NCBI GenBank assembly: GCA_018268715.1
Contig: JAFDVZ010000002.1
Location: 925,632 to 989,631, forward strand
Direction of reading: 5' to 3'
Source: Acidobacteriota bacterium
GTDB lineage: Bacteria > Acidobacteriota > Terriglobia > Bryobacterales > Bryobacteraceae
Length of the DNA stretch: 64,000 nt
Shown here: positions 16,993 through 29,158 of the stretch, in pieces
How positions within the stretch are numbered: position 1 is the first letter of the stretch
How the letters are laid out: every line of letters begins with the position of its first letter
Made by a program: the position numbers and the translations under genes
The notes under the pieces: model-generated
What the model was told of the DNA's origin: nothing
The model's database searches: none
Seen by the model: only the letters and a program-made list of their open reading frames with translations

Positions 16993-19900
16993 TTGCGCTC
17001 CAGGTTTCAACTCGCGGCGCTGTTGGCCGTCGTCGCCTTCGACGCCGGGGCCGCGACATTGCCCACGTTGACAACGGCCCGCGCGGTGCACAGTCTCGCC
17101 ACCGTGGACGCCGCCCGAGGCTATCCGGTGAAGCTGACGGTGGTGGCGACGTATTATGACCCGGACATCAGCCCGAGGACCGGCGGGCTGTTCGTTTGCG
17201 ATTCGAGCGGCTGCATCTTCGTGGCGGTCCCTTCGCGCCCGGTGCTGCCGATCCGTCCGGGAGCGCTGCTGTCGGTGGAGGGAGTCAGCGGCCCGGGCGA
17301 CTTCGCCCCCATCGTCGAGCGTCCGCGCATCGCGGTGGTCGGCGATCCGGGTCTGCCGCCCGCGGCGCAATCGATGAGCTTCACCGAGCTGATCACCGGC
17401 CGCCAGGACTGCCGATGGGTGGAAATCGATGGGGTGGTGCACGCCGTGAGGTCGACCGGGACGAACGCCACGCTCGAGGTCACGGTTGGCGACGGCTCCC
17501 TGACGGCCACCACGTTGCGGGATTCGAGCGTCGACTACGGCAAGCTGGTGGACGCCCGCGTGCGGATTCGCGGCAATGTCGGGCACTTCTTCACCCGTCG
17601 CCGGCAGGTGAACGGCGTGCGGATCTTCTTCCCCAGCATGGCGACGGTGAAAGTGCTGACTCCGGCGCCGGACGATCCGTTCACCATTCCGGTCCGCCCC
17701 ATCGAGGGGTTGTTGCGATTTGATCCGGACGCCGTCGTCACTCACCGTGTACGCATCCAGGGCGTGGTGACGCTGTACTGGCCGGGCCGACAGTTGTGCC
17801 TGCGCGACGATGTGCAGGGCATCTGCGTGGCCACCGGGCAGACCGATCCAGTCCGGCTGGGAGACCGTATCGAGGTAGTGGGGTTTCCGGCCGCGGGCGA
17901 CTACACCCCCACCATGGTCGAGGCGAAGTTCCGCACGCTGGCCAAAGCCAGTGTCCCGGAGCCCCGAACGGTGACCGTCGCCGACGTCTTCTCCGGCGAC
18001 TACGACAACGACGTGGTCCAGATCGAGGGCACGCTGATCACCAGCGAAACGGCCGAAAAGGACCTGGCGCTGATGCTGTCGGACGGCAAGTCGCTGTTCC
18101 GCGTCGTGGCGCCGATGACCGCCGTCTCCTCGGGCCCGGATTGGCCGGTGGGCAGCGTCATGCGGGTTACCGGAGTCTGTTCGGTGGCCGGAGACTCGTT
18201 GCGCTGGGAAGGCATCCGGCGAGTCGGCTCATTCCGCATTCTGTTGCGCTCGGCCGCCGATGTGGAGGTGATCGCCTCGCCCTCCTGGTGGTCGGCCCGC
18301 CACACCTTGATGGTGCTCGGCGTGGTGTTCGCGGCGTCGCTCGTGGTGCTCGCCCAGGCCGGGATGCTGCGCCTGCGCGTGAAACGCCAGACCGAGGTCA
18401 TCCGGCGCCAACTCGATGAAACAGCCGCGCTCAAGGAGGCCGCCGAGGCGGCCAGCAATGTCAAGAGCGAGTTCCTGGCCAACATCAGCCACGAGATCCG
18501 TACGCCCATGAACGCCGTGATCGGCATGGCCGGCCTGGTGCTCGACGACGACCTGAGCCCCAGGCAGCGCAAGCGCATCGAGGTGCTCCGCGACAGCGCC
18601 CACAGCCTGCTGCGGATCCTCAACGACGTGCTGGACTTCTCCAAACTCGAGGCCGGTAAGCTGACGCTCGAGATTCGCGACCTGGACCTGCGCGCGGTGG
18701 TGGAGAGCGTCGCTGACCTGATGGCGGTCCGCGCCGAGGAGAAGGGTCTCGAGATGCTGTGCTACGTCGACCCGAAGGCGCCGCGGATACTGCGCGGCGA
18801 TCCGGGCCGGCTGCGGCAGGTGTTATTGAATCTGGCGGGCAACGCCGTGAAGTTCACCAGCTCCGGATTCGTCTCCATTCGCGCCGCCGTGCGCACCGTG
18901 GGAGGCGCCCATTCGTTACGGATCGAGGTCCGCGACACCGGCATCGGCGTCGAACCGGAGAAACAGCGTTTGTTGTTTCAGCCGTTCGCGCAGGCCGACG
19001 CCTCGATGGCGCGGCGCTTCGGGGGCACCGGACTCGGCCTGTCCATCGTCCGCGCGCTGGTGGAGGAGATGGGCGGAGCGGTGGGCGTCGAAAGTCAGGT
19101 GGGCGTGGGATCGTGCTTCTGGTTTCGTCTTCCCCTGGCTGCTCCCGCCACGCCTGAGTGCCCGCCGGGCCTGTGCCTGGCGGGCACTCGCATCCTGGTG
19201 ATCGATGACAACTCGGAAGTGCGGGCGCTGCTGCTCGAACTAATCGGAGAGTGGCGGTGCGCGTACGCCGAAGCCGCCGGCCCGGCGCGGGCGCTCGAGT
19301 TGCTCCGGGCTGGTCAGGTCTACGATGCGATTCTCATCGATCTCGAAATGCCCGAGATGCCCGGCGACCGAATGGCGGAGACGATTCGGACGATCGGTTC
19401 GTGCGGTGCATCGGCGCTGATCCTGCTCACTCCGCTCACCTCCCGCGAGGAGCCCGAGCATTGGCGGGCGGCGGGGTTCGCCGGCCGTCTCAACAAGCCC
19501 GTAAAGCAGCGCGAACTCGCGGCCGTGTTGAACTCGACGCTGGGCGTCCCCGACGAAACCGATTGCGGCAAGAGCGTGTCGACCCCGGCCGAGCTGCGTT
19601 CCGCGGTCCGTATTCTACTTGTCGAGGACAACCCGGTGAATCAGGAGGTCGCCACGGGCGTGCTGTCGGGGCTCGGCTACAAGGCCGACATCGCCGAAAA
19701 CGGGGTGAAGGCGCTGGAGGCGTTGCGCGGCCGCGACTACGACCTGGTGCTGATGGATTGCCAGATGCCGGAGATGGACGGCTACGAAACCTGCCGGCGG
19801 ATCCGGTCGGCAGCCACCCCGGCGCACATCCGGGCGATTCCGGTCATCGCGATGACGGCGAGCGCCAGGGACGGCGAGTACGATCGTTGCCTCCAGGCGG

Positions 19901-20363
19901 GAATGAACGATCACGTCCCCAAGCCGATCGACCCTGCTCTGCTCGACTATACGATCGGGCGCTGGACCGGCGCCCGCAGCCAGGCGGTTGCGCCCCAGCC
20001 GCTTGCGTCGCTGCTTCCCACGCCGGCGGTCTATGACGGACAGGCGCTGGTTGGACGGCTCGGAGGCGACAGCGCGGCGGCAGCGAGAATCCTGGGACGG
20101 TTCCTCGCCTCGACGCCCCGGCAACTGGCCGTCCTGGCCGAGGCGATGGAACAGTCCGACCCGGTGGCCATGCGCTCGGCCGCGCGCTCGGTGAAGGGGG
20201 CCGCCGCCAACGTCGGAGGCGCCGCCATCGAGGCGGCGGCGGAGAAGCTGGAACTGGCGGTCAAGGTCGGCGATCTGCCGGAGGCGGGAACGCTGCTCTC
20301 CGAACTGGTCGCCGAATTCGAGCGGTCGCGTCCCGCCATGGAGGCGTTCCGCCGGCAGACCCG

Positions 20364-20367
<4 letters not shown>
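16993..20367 (+). CDS. Hybrid sensor histidine kinase with two receivers and a degenerate HPt domain
   Basis: 1124 residues. It starts at TTG 16993, preceded by GGAG (16984-16987). A signal-like segment (1-20) leads a periplasmic part of about 400 residues made of OB-fold-like repeats ([35 protein letters not shown]). A membrane helix at about 437-460 is followed by HisKA with His500 ([16 protein letters not shown]), an ATPase domain ([16 protein letters not shown]), receiver 1 with Asp783, receiver 2 with Asp922 and a C-terminal HPt fold at about 1010-1115. In the HPt motif [15 protein letters not shown], residue 1065 is arginine where the phosphorylated histidine belongs. Relay output through HPt therefore seems lost. 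The partner regulator is unknown. Confidence 0.9.
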
Positions 20368-21860
<1,493 letters not shown>

Positions 21861-21899
21861 TGCACTCCAGTATGCGGCGCCCGCCGCCCTTCGTGGAGC

Positions 21900-22328
21900 C
21901 TACGGATTCAGCCGCGTGCTCTGCCGCGCCGTCAGCTGCCAGCCCTTCGGCGTCTTCAGCCACACGTGCAACACGCTCAGGCGCAGCAGGGTCGGCGACC
22001 CGTTGGCGACGTTCTTGATATCGATCTTCGCCTTCACAATGGCGGTTTTGTCGTAGATGCGCACCGTCTGCTCGAGGATCTCGATGGACTCCACCACGGT
22101 CGCGCCCTTCGACGCCGCCTCGATGGCCTCGGATTTCGACTCCGTGCGTCCGTTGGAGTGGCTATACGTCAAATCGGGATGGAAAATCTTATCGAGCGCC
22201 GCCGCATCGCGCTTCAGCATTCCCTGCTTCCAGGCGTCCATGGCGGCCAGCACTTCCTGCTCGGCCTTCGGGGCCGCGGCCTGCGCAAACGCGGCGAGAA
22301 ACAGTGCAACGGGGATCAGTCGTTTCAT
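21900..22328 (-). CDS. Secreted SnoaL/NTF2-like (DUF4440) protein
   Basis: 142 residues from ATG 22328, where MKRLIPVALFLAAFAQAAA makes a clear signal peptide. A GTG start 11 codons upstream (22361) would bury that signal and overlap the ferredoxin-like gene. The mature part is a cone-shaped NTF2 fold: WKQGMLKRDAAALDKIFHPD, then HSNGRTESKSE and the closing LRLSVLHVWLKTPKGWQL. Such proteins are used as ligand-binding or hydrolase-like modules and the role here is unknown. It is the last gene of a leftward set with the 2Fe-2S protein and 5'-nucleotidase. Confidence 0.78.
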   Translation of the reverse strand: MKRLIPVALFLAAFAQAAAPKAEQEVLAAMDAWKQGMLKRDAAALDKIFHPDLTYSHSNGRTESKSEAIEAASKGATVVESIEILEQTVRIYDKTAIVKAKIDIKNVANGSPTLLRLSVLHVWLKTPKGWQLTARQSTRLNP

Positions 22329-22344
22329 GGCTGAGTCGTTTATA

Positions 22345-22740
22345 TCACGGCTCGCCGGCACGCTCGACCTCGACGCACAGGGGTCGCGTGGCGAAGGCGT
22401 ACTCGGCCACCGGCCGGCCCCCGATCAAGTGCTCCTGAATGATCCGTTCGAGCACCTCAGGCGTCGCCGAGTGGTACCACACGCCGTCCGGATACACGAC
22501 CGCGATGGGGCCGTTGGCGCACACCCGCAGGCATCCCGCCTTGGTCCGGTACACGCAGTTCTCGCCCTTCAACAGCCCCAAATCCCGCAGCCGCGTCTTC
22601 AGGTATTCCCAGGATGCGAGGCCCTCCTCCAGTCCCGCGCACTTCGGCTCGCTCGCCCCCGCGCACAGGAATACATGCCGCTTGATCTCCGGTATCGCCA
22701 GCTTCTCCGCGATCCGCCCCATCGACGCATTCACGTTCAT
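22345..22740 (-). CDS. Thioredoxin-like [2Fe-2S] ferredoxin
   Basis: 131 residues of the thioredoxin-fold ferredoxin family. Cysteines 26 and 34, then 70 and 74 ([11 protein letters not shown]), are placed as in the C-x(7-12)-C ... C-x3-C cluster ligands of Shethna-type and NuoE-like domains. The motif [20 protein letters not shown] near the C-terminus is typical of stand-alone members. It overlaps the 5'-nucleotidase stop by 4 bp, implying translational coupling. The redox partner is not evident. Confidence 0.85.
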   Translation of the reverse strand: MNVNASMGRIAEKLAIPEIKRHVFLCAGASEPKCAGLEEGLASWEYLKTRLRDLGLLKGENCVYRTKAGCLRVCANGPIAVVYPDGVWYHSATPEVLERIIQEHLIGGRPVAEYAFATRPLCVEVERAGEP

Positions 22741-24449
22741 TGCATCGAGCCTCCCCGCTCATGCCCCGCCTCCCGCTCGAGCGCCACGCGGGCCGCCTCG
22801 GGCGCGATCCGCCAGTTCCCGTCGGCGGCCTTCGGCAGGGCCTTCTTCTTCGTGAAGTACTCGATCATCATGTCGCGAATCTCATCATTGGACCGCCACG
22901 CCACCGTCGCGCCCTTGAACATCGTGTACCCGCCGCTGCCCCCGGCCCGGTAGTTGTTGATCGCGATCCGCAGCTTCCGGTCATCGGCCAGCGGCTGGCC
23001 CTTGTACCGCAGATTCCGGATCCGCTGCCCCTCGGGCTTCGACAGATCGATCTCATAGTCCACGCCCTGCGCCATGTCGAAGTTATACCCGGGCATCTTC
23101 GTATTGGTCAGCCGCTCGCCCGAGCAATCGGCCACACACGGCAGGTAGAACCGCGCCGCGTTCTCAAGCGCCTCCCGCACCATCCGCCCGGTGCCCTCCA
23201 CCGCGTACAGCGTATTGTCGTACAGGTACAGCGCCGCCAGTTCCCGCACCGTCACCGGCCCTTTGTGGATCCTCACACGCGTATTGAAGGAGGAGGTAAA
23301 CGACACATCAGCCTTGGCGTAGGCCAGCTGCACTTCCTGAATCGCATCGATCAGCGCCGTGTCGCGAACCCGCGAGAACTCCGAACTAAGCGCTTCATCG
23401 GCCAACGCCACCGGCGCCTTTAGATAGGATTCCGCCGCCTCGAAGTACGGTTTCCCCAGCGCCTCCAGGCCCGCGTCCACCGGAGTATCCACGGTCACCG
23501 GCATCAACCGGCTCGACTTCGCCGTCACCTTCCAGCTCCCGCCCCCGTCATCGAGCGTGAAGTCCATCCGCCCGAGCGACATGGCCCAATTCTTCGGCTG
23601 CATCAGCAGCACCTTGCCGATGTTTCCGCTCGCCATCTGCCCATGCGTATGGCCGAACACGATCCCATCGACGCCCTCCACCCCCTCGGCGATGTCGTAC
23701 ACCATGTTCTCGCCGGGCAGGTCGGTGCGTTCCGGCGCCCCGGTCCGGGCATCCCGCCCCAAGCCGGCATGCGCCGCCACCACCACGATGTCGGGATGCT
23801 CCTTGCGCCGGACCTCCGCCACCGCCTTCGCCGCCGCGTCCTTACCCGGCGTGAACGAATAGCCGTGGATGTTGTCCGCCTCCTCCCACATCGGAATAGT
23901 CGGAGTCGTAATCCCCACGATGGCGATCTTGACGCCGCCCACCGTCTTCACCACCCAGGGTTCAAACGGCCGCCCCGCCCCCTCGGCGACGTGGGTATTG
24001 GCCGACAGCAGCGGAAACTTCGCATCGCGCCGGGCCGCCTCCAGGTTCTTCCACCCGAAGTTGAACTCGTGATTACCCAGCACCATCGCGTCGTACTTCA
24101 ACTCGCTCATGGCCCGCAGCATCGGATCCCCGTCGAGCCCCGCCGGCTTGGCCAACCCGAGCGGCATCTTGCCGAACCGCACCACATGCTGGTACACGCC
24201 CTCGAGCGGAACGCCCTGGATCGTATCCCCGCAATCCACCAGCACTACGTTGGGCGTCTCGGCCCGCACCTCGCGGATCAGCGTCGCGATCTTGGTCAGC
24301 CCCCGCGGCGCCGGCTTGGCGGTATAGAAATCGTACGGCAGCAGGTTCCCATGCATGTCGGTGGTCACCAGCAGCGTCAGGGTCACCGTCCTGGCCGACG
24401 CCAATCCGGCGATCAGCAAAGCGAGGGCAAGCGTTCGGAGGGTGCGCAT
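22737..24449 (-). CDS. Secreted bifunctional 2',3'-cyclic nucleotidase / 5'-nucleotidase (UshA family)
   Basis: 570 residues with a signal peptide (1-19). The calcineurin-like metallophosphatase motifs appear in order: [31 protein letters not shown] and GHTHGQ. They form a two-metal centre. The C-terminal nucleotide-binding domain follows from about 330 ([28 protein letters not shown]). It should release phosphate and nucleosides from nucleotides in the periplasm. Its start lies only 27 bp from the divergent cyclophilin gene, so the two promoters must overlap. Confidence 0.9.
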   Translation of the reverse strand: MRTLRTLALALLIAGLASARTVTLTLLVTTDMHGNLLPYDFYTAKPAPRGLTKIATLIREVRAETPNVVLVDCGDTIQGVPLEGVYQHVVRFGKMPLGLAKPAGLDGDPMLRAMSELKYDAMVLGNHEFNFGWKNLEAARRDAKFPLLSANTHVAEGAGRPFEPWVVKTVGGVKIAIVGITTPTIPMWEEADNIHGYSFTPGKDAAAKAVAEVRRKEHPDIVVVAAHAGLGRDARTGAPERTDLPGENMVYDIAEGVEGVDGIVFGHTHGQMASGNIGKVLLMQPKNWAMSLGRMDFTLDDGGGSWKVTAKSSRLMPVTVDTPVDAGLEALGKPYFEAAESYLKAPVALADEALSSEFSRVRDTALIDAIQEVQLAYAKADVSFTSSFNTRVRIHKGPVTVRELAALYLYDNTLYAVEGTGRMVREALENAARFYLPCVADCSGERLTNTKMPGYNFDMAQGVDYEIDLSKPEGQRIRNLRYKGQPLADDRKLRIAINNYRAGGSGGYTMFKGATVAWRSNDEIRDMMIEYFTKKKALPKAADGNWRIAPEAARVALEREAGHERGGSMQ

Positions 24450-24476
24450 AAGGCGGTGATTCCAGTATAATCGGGC

Positions 24477-25322
24477 GTGATGAAATCCCTGATTTTATTG
24501 GCAATACTCACCAGTTTTGCGATCGCTCAAACCCCGGCGCCCAAGCCTGCCACGGCCCCCGCGAAGCCGGCTGCCGCGAAACCCGCCGCCGCTAAGCCCG
24601 CCGCCGCTAAGCCCGCCGCCCCCAAGCCCGCCGCGACCAACCCCAAGCTGCTCAACCCGAGCCTCTGGACCAAGATGGCCCCGCCCTCCTTCAAGGCGAA
24701 GTTCACCACCACCAAGGGCGACATCGTCGTCGAAGCCCACCGCGACTGGTCCCCCCGCGGCGTCGACCGTTTCTACAACCTCGTCCGCTCCGGTTTCTTC
24801 ACCAACGTCAGCTTCTACCGCGTCGTCCCCAACTTCGTCGTCCAATTCGGCGCCTCTCCCGACCCTAAGGTGGAAGCCGCCTGGATGAACGCCCGCATTA
24901 AGGACGATCCCGTGAAGCAGTCCAATAAGAAGTACTCGCTGACGTTCGCCATGGGCGGCCCCAACACCCGCACCACGGAGTTCTTCATCAACCTGCGCGA
25001 CAACGCCTCCCTCGACGGCATGGGCTTCTCCCCCATCGGCGAGGTCATCGAAGGCAAGGAGCTGGTTGACGCCATCTACTCCGGCTACGGCGACATGGCC
25101 GAGCAGGGCGGCCGCGGCCCCTCGCAGCAGCGCGTCCAGGCCGAAGGCAAACCCTACCTCGATAAGAATTTTCCGAACCTCGACAGCATTAAATTGGCCG
25201 TAATTGCCTCGGAAGAAGCCGCTCCCGCCAAGCCCGCGGTTGCCGCCCCGAAGCCTGCCGCCGCCAAGCCCGCCGCGCCGGCGGCTAAGAAAACTCCGGC
25301 GGCCGCGCCCGCGAAAAAGTAA
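24477..25322 (+). CDS. Exported cyclophilin-type peptidyl-prolyl isomerase flanked by Ala/Lys/Pro tails
   Basis: 281 residues. A signal peptide (about 1-17) is followed by a PAKPAAAKPAAAKPA-type linker (about 19-58), the cyclophilin domain (about 65-240) and a second AKP-rich tail (about 244-281). The core shows FYNLVRSGFFTNVSFYRVVP, FVVQFG and TRTTEFFINLRDNASLD. It catalyses cis-trans isomerisation of prolyl bonds during folding of periplasmic or outer-membrane proteins. The basic, extended tails at both ends could bind peptidoglycan or anionic polymers, which is inference. A 14-bp inverted repeat follows the stop. Confidence 0.88.
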   Translation: MMKSLILLAILTSFAIAQTPAPKPATAPAKPAAAKPAAAKPAAAKPAAPKPAATNPKLLNPSLWTKMAPPSFKAKFTTTKGDIVVEAHRDWSPRGVDRFYNLVRSGFFTNVSFYRVVPNFVVQFGASPDPKVEAAWMNARIKDDPVKQSNKKYSLTFAMGGPNTRTTEFFINLRDNASLDGMGFSPIGEVIEGKELVDAIYSGYGDMAEQGGRGPSQQRVQAEGKPYLDKNFPNLDSIKLAVIASEEAAPAKPAVAAPKPAAAKPAAPAAKKTPAAAPAKK

Positions 25323-25333
25323 CTTGAGAGTTC

Positions 25334-25417
25334 CATTCTTTCTTTGGCACTAACAGACCAAAAGCAGTAACCAAAGAGAGAATGTCCTCCGAACGGCGAA
25401 TCGTCGCCAAACGATTC
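25334..25417. terminator. Two hairpins after the cyclophilin gene
   Basis: Arms CATTCTTTCTTTGG (25334-25347) and CCAAAGAGAGAATG (25371-25384) pair at 13 of 14 positions around a 23-nt loop. A second perfect 7-bp hairpin GAATCGT/ACGATTC lies at 25398-25404 and 25411-25417. Neither has a strong T-tract, so they may be RNA-stabilising or factor-dependent ends rather than a simple terminator. Confidence 0.4.
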
Positions 25418-25732
25418 CCGAATTCTCTAAACACGAGAAATGGCGTCCGAAGGGTTGCAAAACAGCCCGGCTGGGCGCCTTTTCTATTTCCCGCGCTAAC
25501 CGTGACAATACAGAACCTTAGCGACTCCCCCAATCATTCTTTTTGACCAAAAGATAGGCTCCTGGTCCAAAAGATCGTAATGAATTGTCATGCGCTTTCA
25601 TTTCTTCAAGTTACGGTAGTAAGAACGGGTGCCGGCGATGCATGCCGGCGAACCTGGTTCACGTTGCTTTTACGGCCTGAGACGAATCGGGTCGAAATGC
25701 TGCTTTTGAACAAACTTCAAGGGGTTTAGCTA
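25418..25732. other. Intergenic region before the TonB receptor, with spaced direct repeats
   Basis: No convincing gene. It holds two copies of CCAAAAGAT at 25547-25555 and 25567-25575, exactly 20 bp apart (two helical turns), about 160 bp before the receptor start. A similar ACCAAAAG sits at 25358-25365. A GC-rich GCCGGC pair flanks GATGCAT near 25632-25650. A purine-rich CAAGGGG ribosome site precedes ATG 25733. A long leader and a regulator site are likely. Confidence 0.4.
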
Positions 25733-28700
25733 ATGAGAAAATCCAGTTTTGCGGCTGTGCTGCTACTGGCGCTCGTCATGCTGCTGTTGCAGACGACGCC
25801 GGCCGCGGCCCAGACGCTTTACGGTTCTGTCGTAGGACAGGTGCAGGACCCGACCGGTGCTGCGATTGTCCAGTCCGTGGTGACACTCACCAACAAAGGC
25901 ACCGGCCAGATTTACGAGGGGAAAGCGGACGAGGCCGGACGCTTTCTGATTCCGAACGTTTTGCCCGGCGACTACGACCTGAAGGTCGCCGCCGCGGGTT
26001 TCAAGACCCAGAACAAGACCGACATCCACGTCTCCGCCGGTCAGGTCACGCGTTCCGATTTCGCCATGGAAGTCGGCGCCATCGCCGACCAGGTGACCGT
26101 TGAGGCCACCGCCATCGTCCTCCAGACCGACAAGGCCGACACCCACACCGAGCTCACTTCCAAGCAGGTGTCGAATCTCCCCCTGTCCGGTTACCGGAAC
26201 TACCAGAGCCTGATCAACCTGGTGCCCGGCGCCACGCCGGCCGCCTTCCAGAACTCCGTTACGGATAGTCCTGGACGCTCGCTCCGCACCAACATCAACG
26301 GCACCAACGCCAATAACAACGTCACGCGCATCGACGGCGCGGCCAGCGTCAACCTCTGGCTGCCCCACCACACCGGTTACGTCATGCCGGCCGAAATGGT
26401 GGAGACCGTCAACGTCACCACCGCCGCGGGCGACTCCGACCAGGGCATGGCCGGCGGCGCCGCCATCACCGTGCTCACTAAATCCGGCACCAACCAACTG
26501 CACGGCAGCCTGTTTGAGTACCACGACAACCAGCACCTGAAGGCGTTCAACTACTTCTCGAAGGCCAATCCGCAGTCCGACGGCTCGGCCCAGCCCAAGC
26601 CGCTCCGCATTTACAACAACTACGGCGGCACCATCGGCGGGCCGATCAAGAAGAACAAGCTGTTCTATTTCTATAGCTTTGACGGCACCCGCCAGCGCGA
26701 CGGCGCGGTTGGGACCTATTCGGTGCCCACCGCCGCCATGAAGGCCGGCAACTTCAGCGGCTTTACGACGACTATCTACGATCCGCTGACCGGCAATCCG
26801 GACGGCACCGGCCGCACGGCCTTTGCGGGGAACATCATTCCCACCTCGCGCATCAGCTCCCAGGCCGCCAAGATCCAGGGCTACTATCCGTCGCCCAACC
26901 TGAGCGGCTCGCAGTCGAACTTCTTCGCCTCCGGCGTTCCGCAGTTCAACCGCGACTATAACGACGTCAAGATCAACTACAACCTGAGCGACAAGCAGCA
27001 GATCTTCGGCCACTACGGCATCATGAAGGGCCTCGTGGTCGGCAAGGCGCTGTTCGGCGACGGCGTTGGACCCTCCCCCGGAGCGGACGCCGGCACCGGC
27101 GACACCCGCGTCCAGAACATGTCCATCGGCGCCAACCGCGTCGTCTCCCCGAGCCTGCTGTTTGACGGCGTCATCGGCTATCAGCGCCAGGACCAGACCG
27201 TCCGCGGCATCGACTTCGGCAAGGACTTCTCCACCACCCTCGGCATCCCCGGCATCGGTGGTTCCGACCCCCGCCAGCAGGGCTTCCCGAACACCGCCAT
27301 CAGCGGCTATGACAACTTCGGCGTTCCCGGCTGGATGCCCCTGTCCCGCGTCGAGGAAAACTACACCCTCAGCGTCAACGGGACCTACACCCGCAGCAGC
27401 CACACCTTCCGGTTCGGCTTCAACGGCGTCAACTACCGCATGACCCACTGGCAGCCTGAACTCGGCGCCGGTCCCCGCGGCTCCTTTGGCTTCGGCGGCG
27501 GCGCGACGGCGCTCAACGGCGGCCCCGGCGCGGACAACTACAATAGCTACGCGCAGTTCCTGCTGGGCCTTTCCGACGACGTCGAAAAGAGCTACCAGTA
27601 CATCGTCATGACGCCCCGCGAATTCCAGTTCAGCTGGTACGCCCAGGATCGCTGGCAGGTCAGCCGCAAGCTCACCATGACCATCGGCCTGCGCTACGAA
27701 CTCTATCCGCTGATGACCCGCGCCACCGGCAAGGGCATCGAGCGGCTGGATCCGTCCACCAACCTGGTCTATCTCGGCGGCCGCGGCTCGGTCCCCAAGG
27801 ATGTCGGCGTCACCGTCAGCCACAAGCTGTTCGCCCCGACCCTCGGCATCGCTTACCGCTTCAACGATAAGACGGTCATCCGCACCGGCTACGGCCTCAA
27901 CTTCGATCCGTTGCCGTTCTCGCGGCCCCTGCGCGGCTTCTATCCGCTCACCATCAACAACGCCTACCTGGCCACCAACGGTTTCAACTGGTCGCGCACC
28001 CTCGCCCAGGGCATCCCGGCGCCGAATCTGCCTGACCTCAGCACCGGCATCGTGACTCTGCCCAGCACGGCCGACATGCGCAGCCCCTACGCTGGCCAGA
28101 TCCACCGCGGCTACACCCAGTCGTGGAACTTCACCGTGGAGCGCCGTCTGCCCATGGACGTCCTCGGCACGGTCGCCTACGTCGGAACCGGTTCGGTCCA
28201 CTTGTTGGCCGACTACGACATCAACGCCGGCTCGCCGGGCGGCGGCACCGCCAGCCGTCCCTACTACTCCAAGTTCGGCCGTTCCCTCGCCACCAATATG
28301 TGGGATGGATACCTGAGCTCGAACTACAATTCACTGCAGACCAGCGTCCGCAAGTCCCTGACCCATGGGCTGATGCTGCAGGGCGCCTACACCTGGTCGA
28401 AGGCCATGGATATGACCGACGACGACGGTTGGGCCAGCGTGGGTTGGAACTGGGCCCCGGTGTTCAAGCGCAACCGCGCTCCGGCCGGCTTCGATCGCAC
28501 CCATGTCTTCCAGATGGGCTGGGTCTACCAGCTCCCGTTTGGCAAGGATAAGAAGTTCGTCACCAGCGGCGTGCCCGCCCTCATCCTCGGTGGATGGTCG
28601 GTCAACGGCGTGATGTCGAGCTACACCGGCACTCCGTTCACCGTGACTGCCTCGGGCAGCACCCTGAACGCGCCCAACAACACCCAGACCGCTGACCAGG

Positions 28701-29047
28701 TCGCCGCCATCAACAAGCTCGGCGGCATTGGCCGCGGCTCCTATTACTGGGATCCGGCGTCCTTCAAGGATCCGGCCGTCGTATCGCCCGGCGTCGCCCG
28801 TTTCGGGACCACCGGACGCAACCTGATGCGCGGCTCGGGAGCCTGGAACACCGACGTGATGATCAATCGCACCTTTAAGGTGACCGAGCGGGTCAGCACG
28901 GACTTCCGCGCCGAATTCTACAACTTCCCGAACACGGCCCACTTTGGGGGCGTGTCCAGCGGAAGCATCGCCAGCGGCAACTTCATGCGAATCCTCAGTT
29001 CCTCGGGCGAGCGGCAAATCCGCTTCGGCCTGCGCCTCGGATTCTAA
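25733..29047 (+). CDS. TonB-dependent outer-membrane receptor with carboxypeptidase-regulatory domain (Oar-like)
   Basis: 1104 residues. It has a signal peptide (about 1-26), a CarboxypepD_reg-like beta-sandwich (about 30-110: GQVQDPTGAAIVQSVVTLTN), then a plug domain (about 120-240) and a large beta-barrel ending in the terminal phenylalanine (RFGLRLGF) required for barrel insertion. It belongs to the Oar/SusC-like group expanded in Acidobacteriota. The cargo is unknown; no SusD homologue or hydrolase is next to it. It has a 410-bp upstream region with repeats and its own strong terminator downstream, so it is probably monocistronic. Confidence 0.9.
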   Translation: MRKSSFAAVLLLALVMLLLQTTPAAAQTLYGSVVGQVQDPTGAAIVQSVVTLTNKGTGQIYEGKADEAGRFLIPNVLPGDYDLKVAAAGFKTQNKTDIHVSAGQVTRSDFAMEVGAIADQVTVEATAIVLQTDKADTHTELTSKQVSNLPLSGYRNYQSLINLVPGATPAAFQNSVTDSPGRSLRTNINGTNANNNVTRIDGAASVNLWLPHHTGYVMPAEMVETVNVTTAAGDSDQGMAGGAAITVLTKSGTNQLHGSLFEYHDNQHLKAFNYFSKANPQSDGSAQPKPLRIYNNYGGTIGGPIKKNKLFYFYSFDGTRQRDGAVGTYSVPTAAMKAGNFSGFTTTIYDPLTGNPDGTGRTAFAGNIIPTSRISSQAAKIQGYYPSPNLSGSQSNFFASGVPQFNRDYNDVKINYNLSDKQQIFGHYGIMKGLVVGKALFGDGVGPSPGADAGTGDTRVQNMSIGANRVVSPSLLFDGVIGYQRQDQTVRGIDFGKDFSTTLGIPGIGGSDPRQQGFPNTAISGYDNFGVPGWMPLSRVEENYTLSVNGTYTRSSHTFRFGFNGVNYRMTHWQPELGAGPRGSFGFGGGATALNGGPGADNYNSYAQFLLGLSDDVEKSYQYIVMTPREFQFSWYAQDRWQVSRKLTMTIGLRYELYPLMTRATGKGIERLDPSTNLVYLGGRGSVPKDVGVTVSHKLFAPTLGIAYRFNDKTVIRTGYGLNFDPLPFSRPLRGFYPLTINNAYLATNGFNWSRTLAQGIPAPNLPDLSTGIVTLPSTADMRSPYAGQIHRGYTQSWNFTVERRLPMDVLGTVAYVGTGSVHLLADYDINAGSPGGGTASRPYYSKFGRSLATNMWDGYLSSNYNSLQTSVRKSLTHGLMLQGAYTWSKAMDMTDDDGWASVGWNWAPVFKRNRAPAGFDRTHVFQMGWVYQLPFGKDKKFVTSGVPALILGGWSVNGVMSSYTGTPFTVTASGSTLNAPNNTQTADQVAAINKLGGIGRGSYYWDPASFKDPAVVSPGVARFGTTGRNLMRGSGAWNTDVMINRTFKVTERVSTDFRAEFYNFPNTAHFGGVSSGSIASGNFMRILSSSGERQIRFGLRLGF

Positions 29048-29066
29048 AGGAAGCAGCAGTCCCATC

Positions 29067-29102
29067 AAGGGGGCGCGCCCGCAAGGGCCGCCCCCTTTTT
29101 TT
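29067..29102 (+). terminator. Rho-independent terminator of the TonB receptor gene
   Basis: A perfect GGGGGCG/CGCCCCC stem (29069-29075 and 29089-29095), with further GC pairing inside and seven T residues at 29096-29102, 20 bp after the receptor stop. This is the clearest intrinsic terminator in the window. Confidence 0.9.
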
Positions 29103-29158
29103 GCGCGCCTCTCGAAATCGTCCATTTTCTTCCGTCCCGCGTCTAATAATCGACAAAC

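Noticed and set aside
24560-24640. Short direct repeats that could look like a CRISPR array
   Set aside because: They are in-frame codons for Ala-Lys-Pro repeats, with no spacers of constant size.
25763-28201. 812-codon open frame opposite the first TonB receptor
   Set aside because: High-GC antisense shadow: the plus-strand protein has signal peptide, plug, barrel and terminal Phe, and the antisense product has no recognisable domain or ribosome site.
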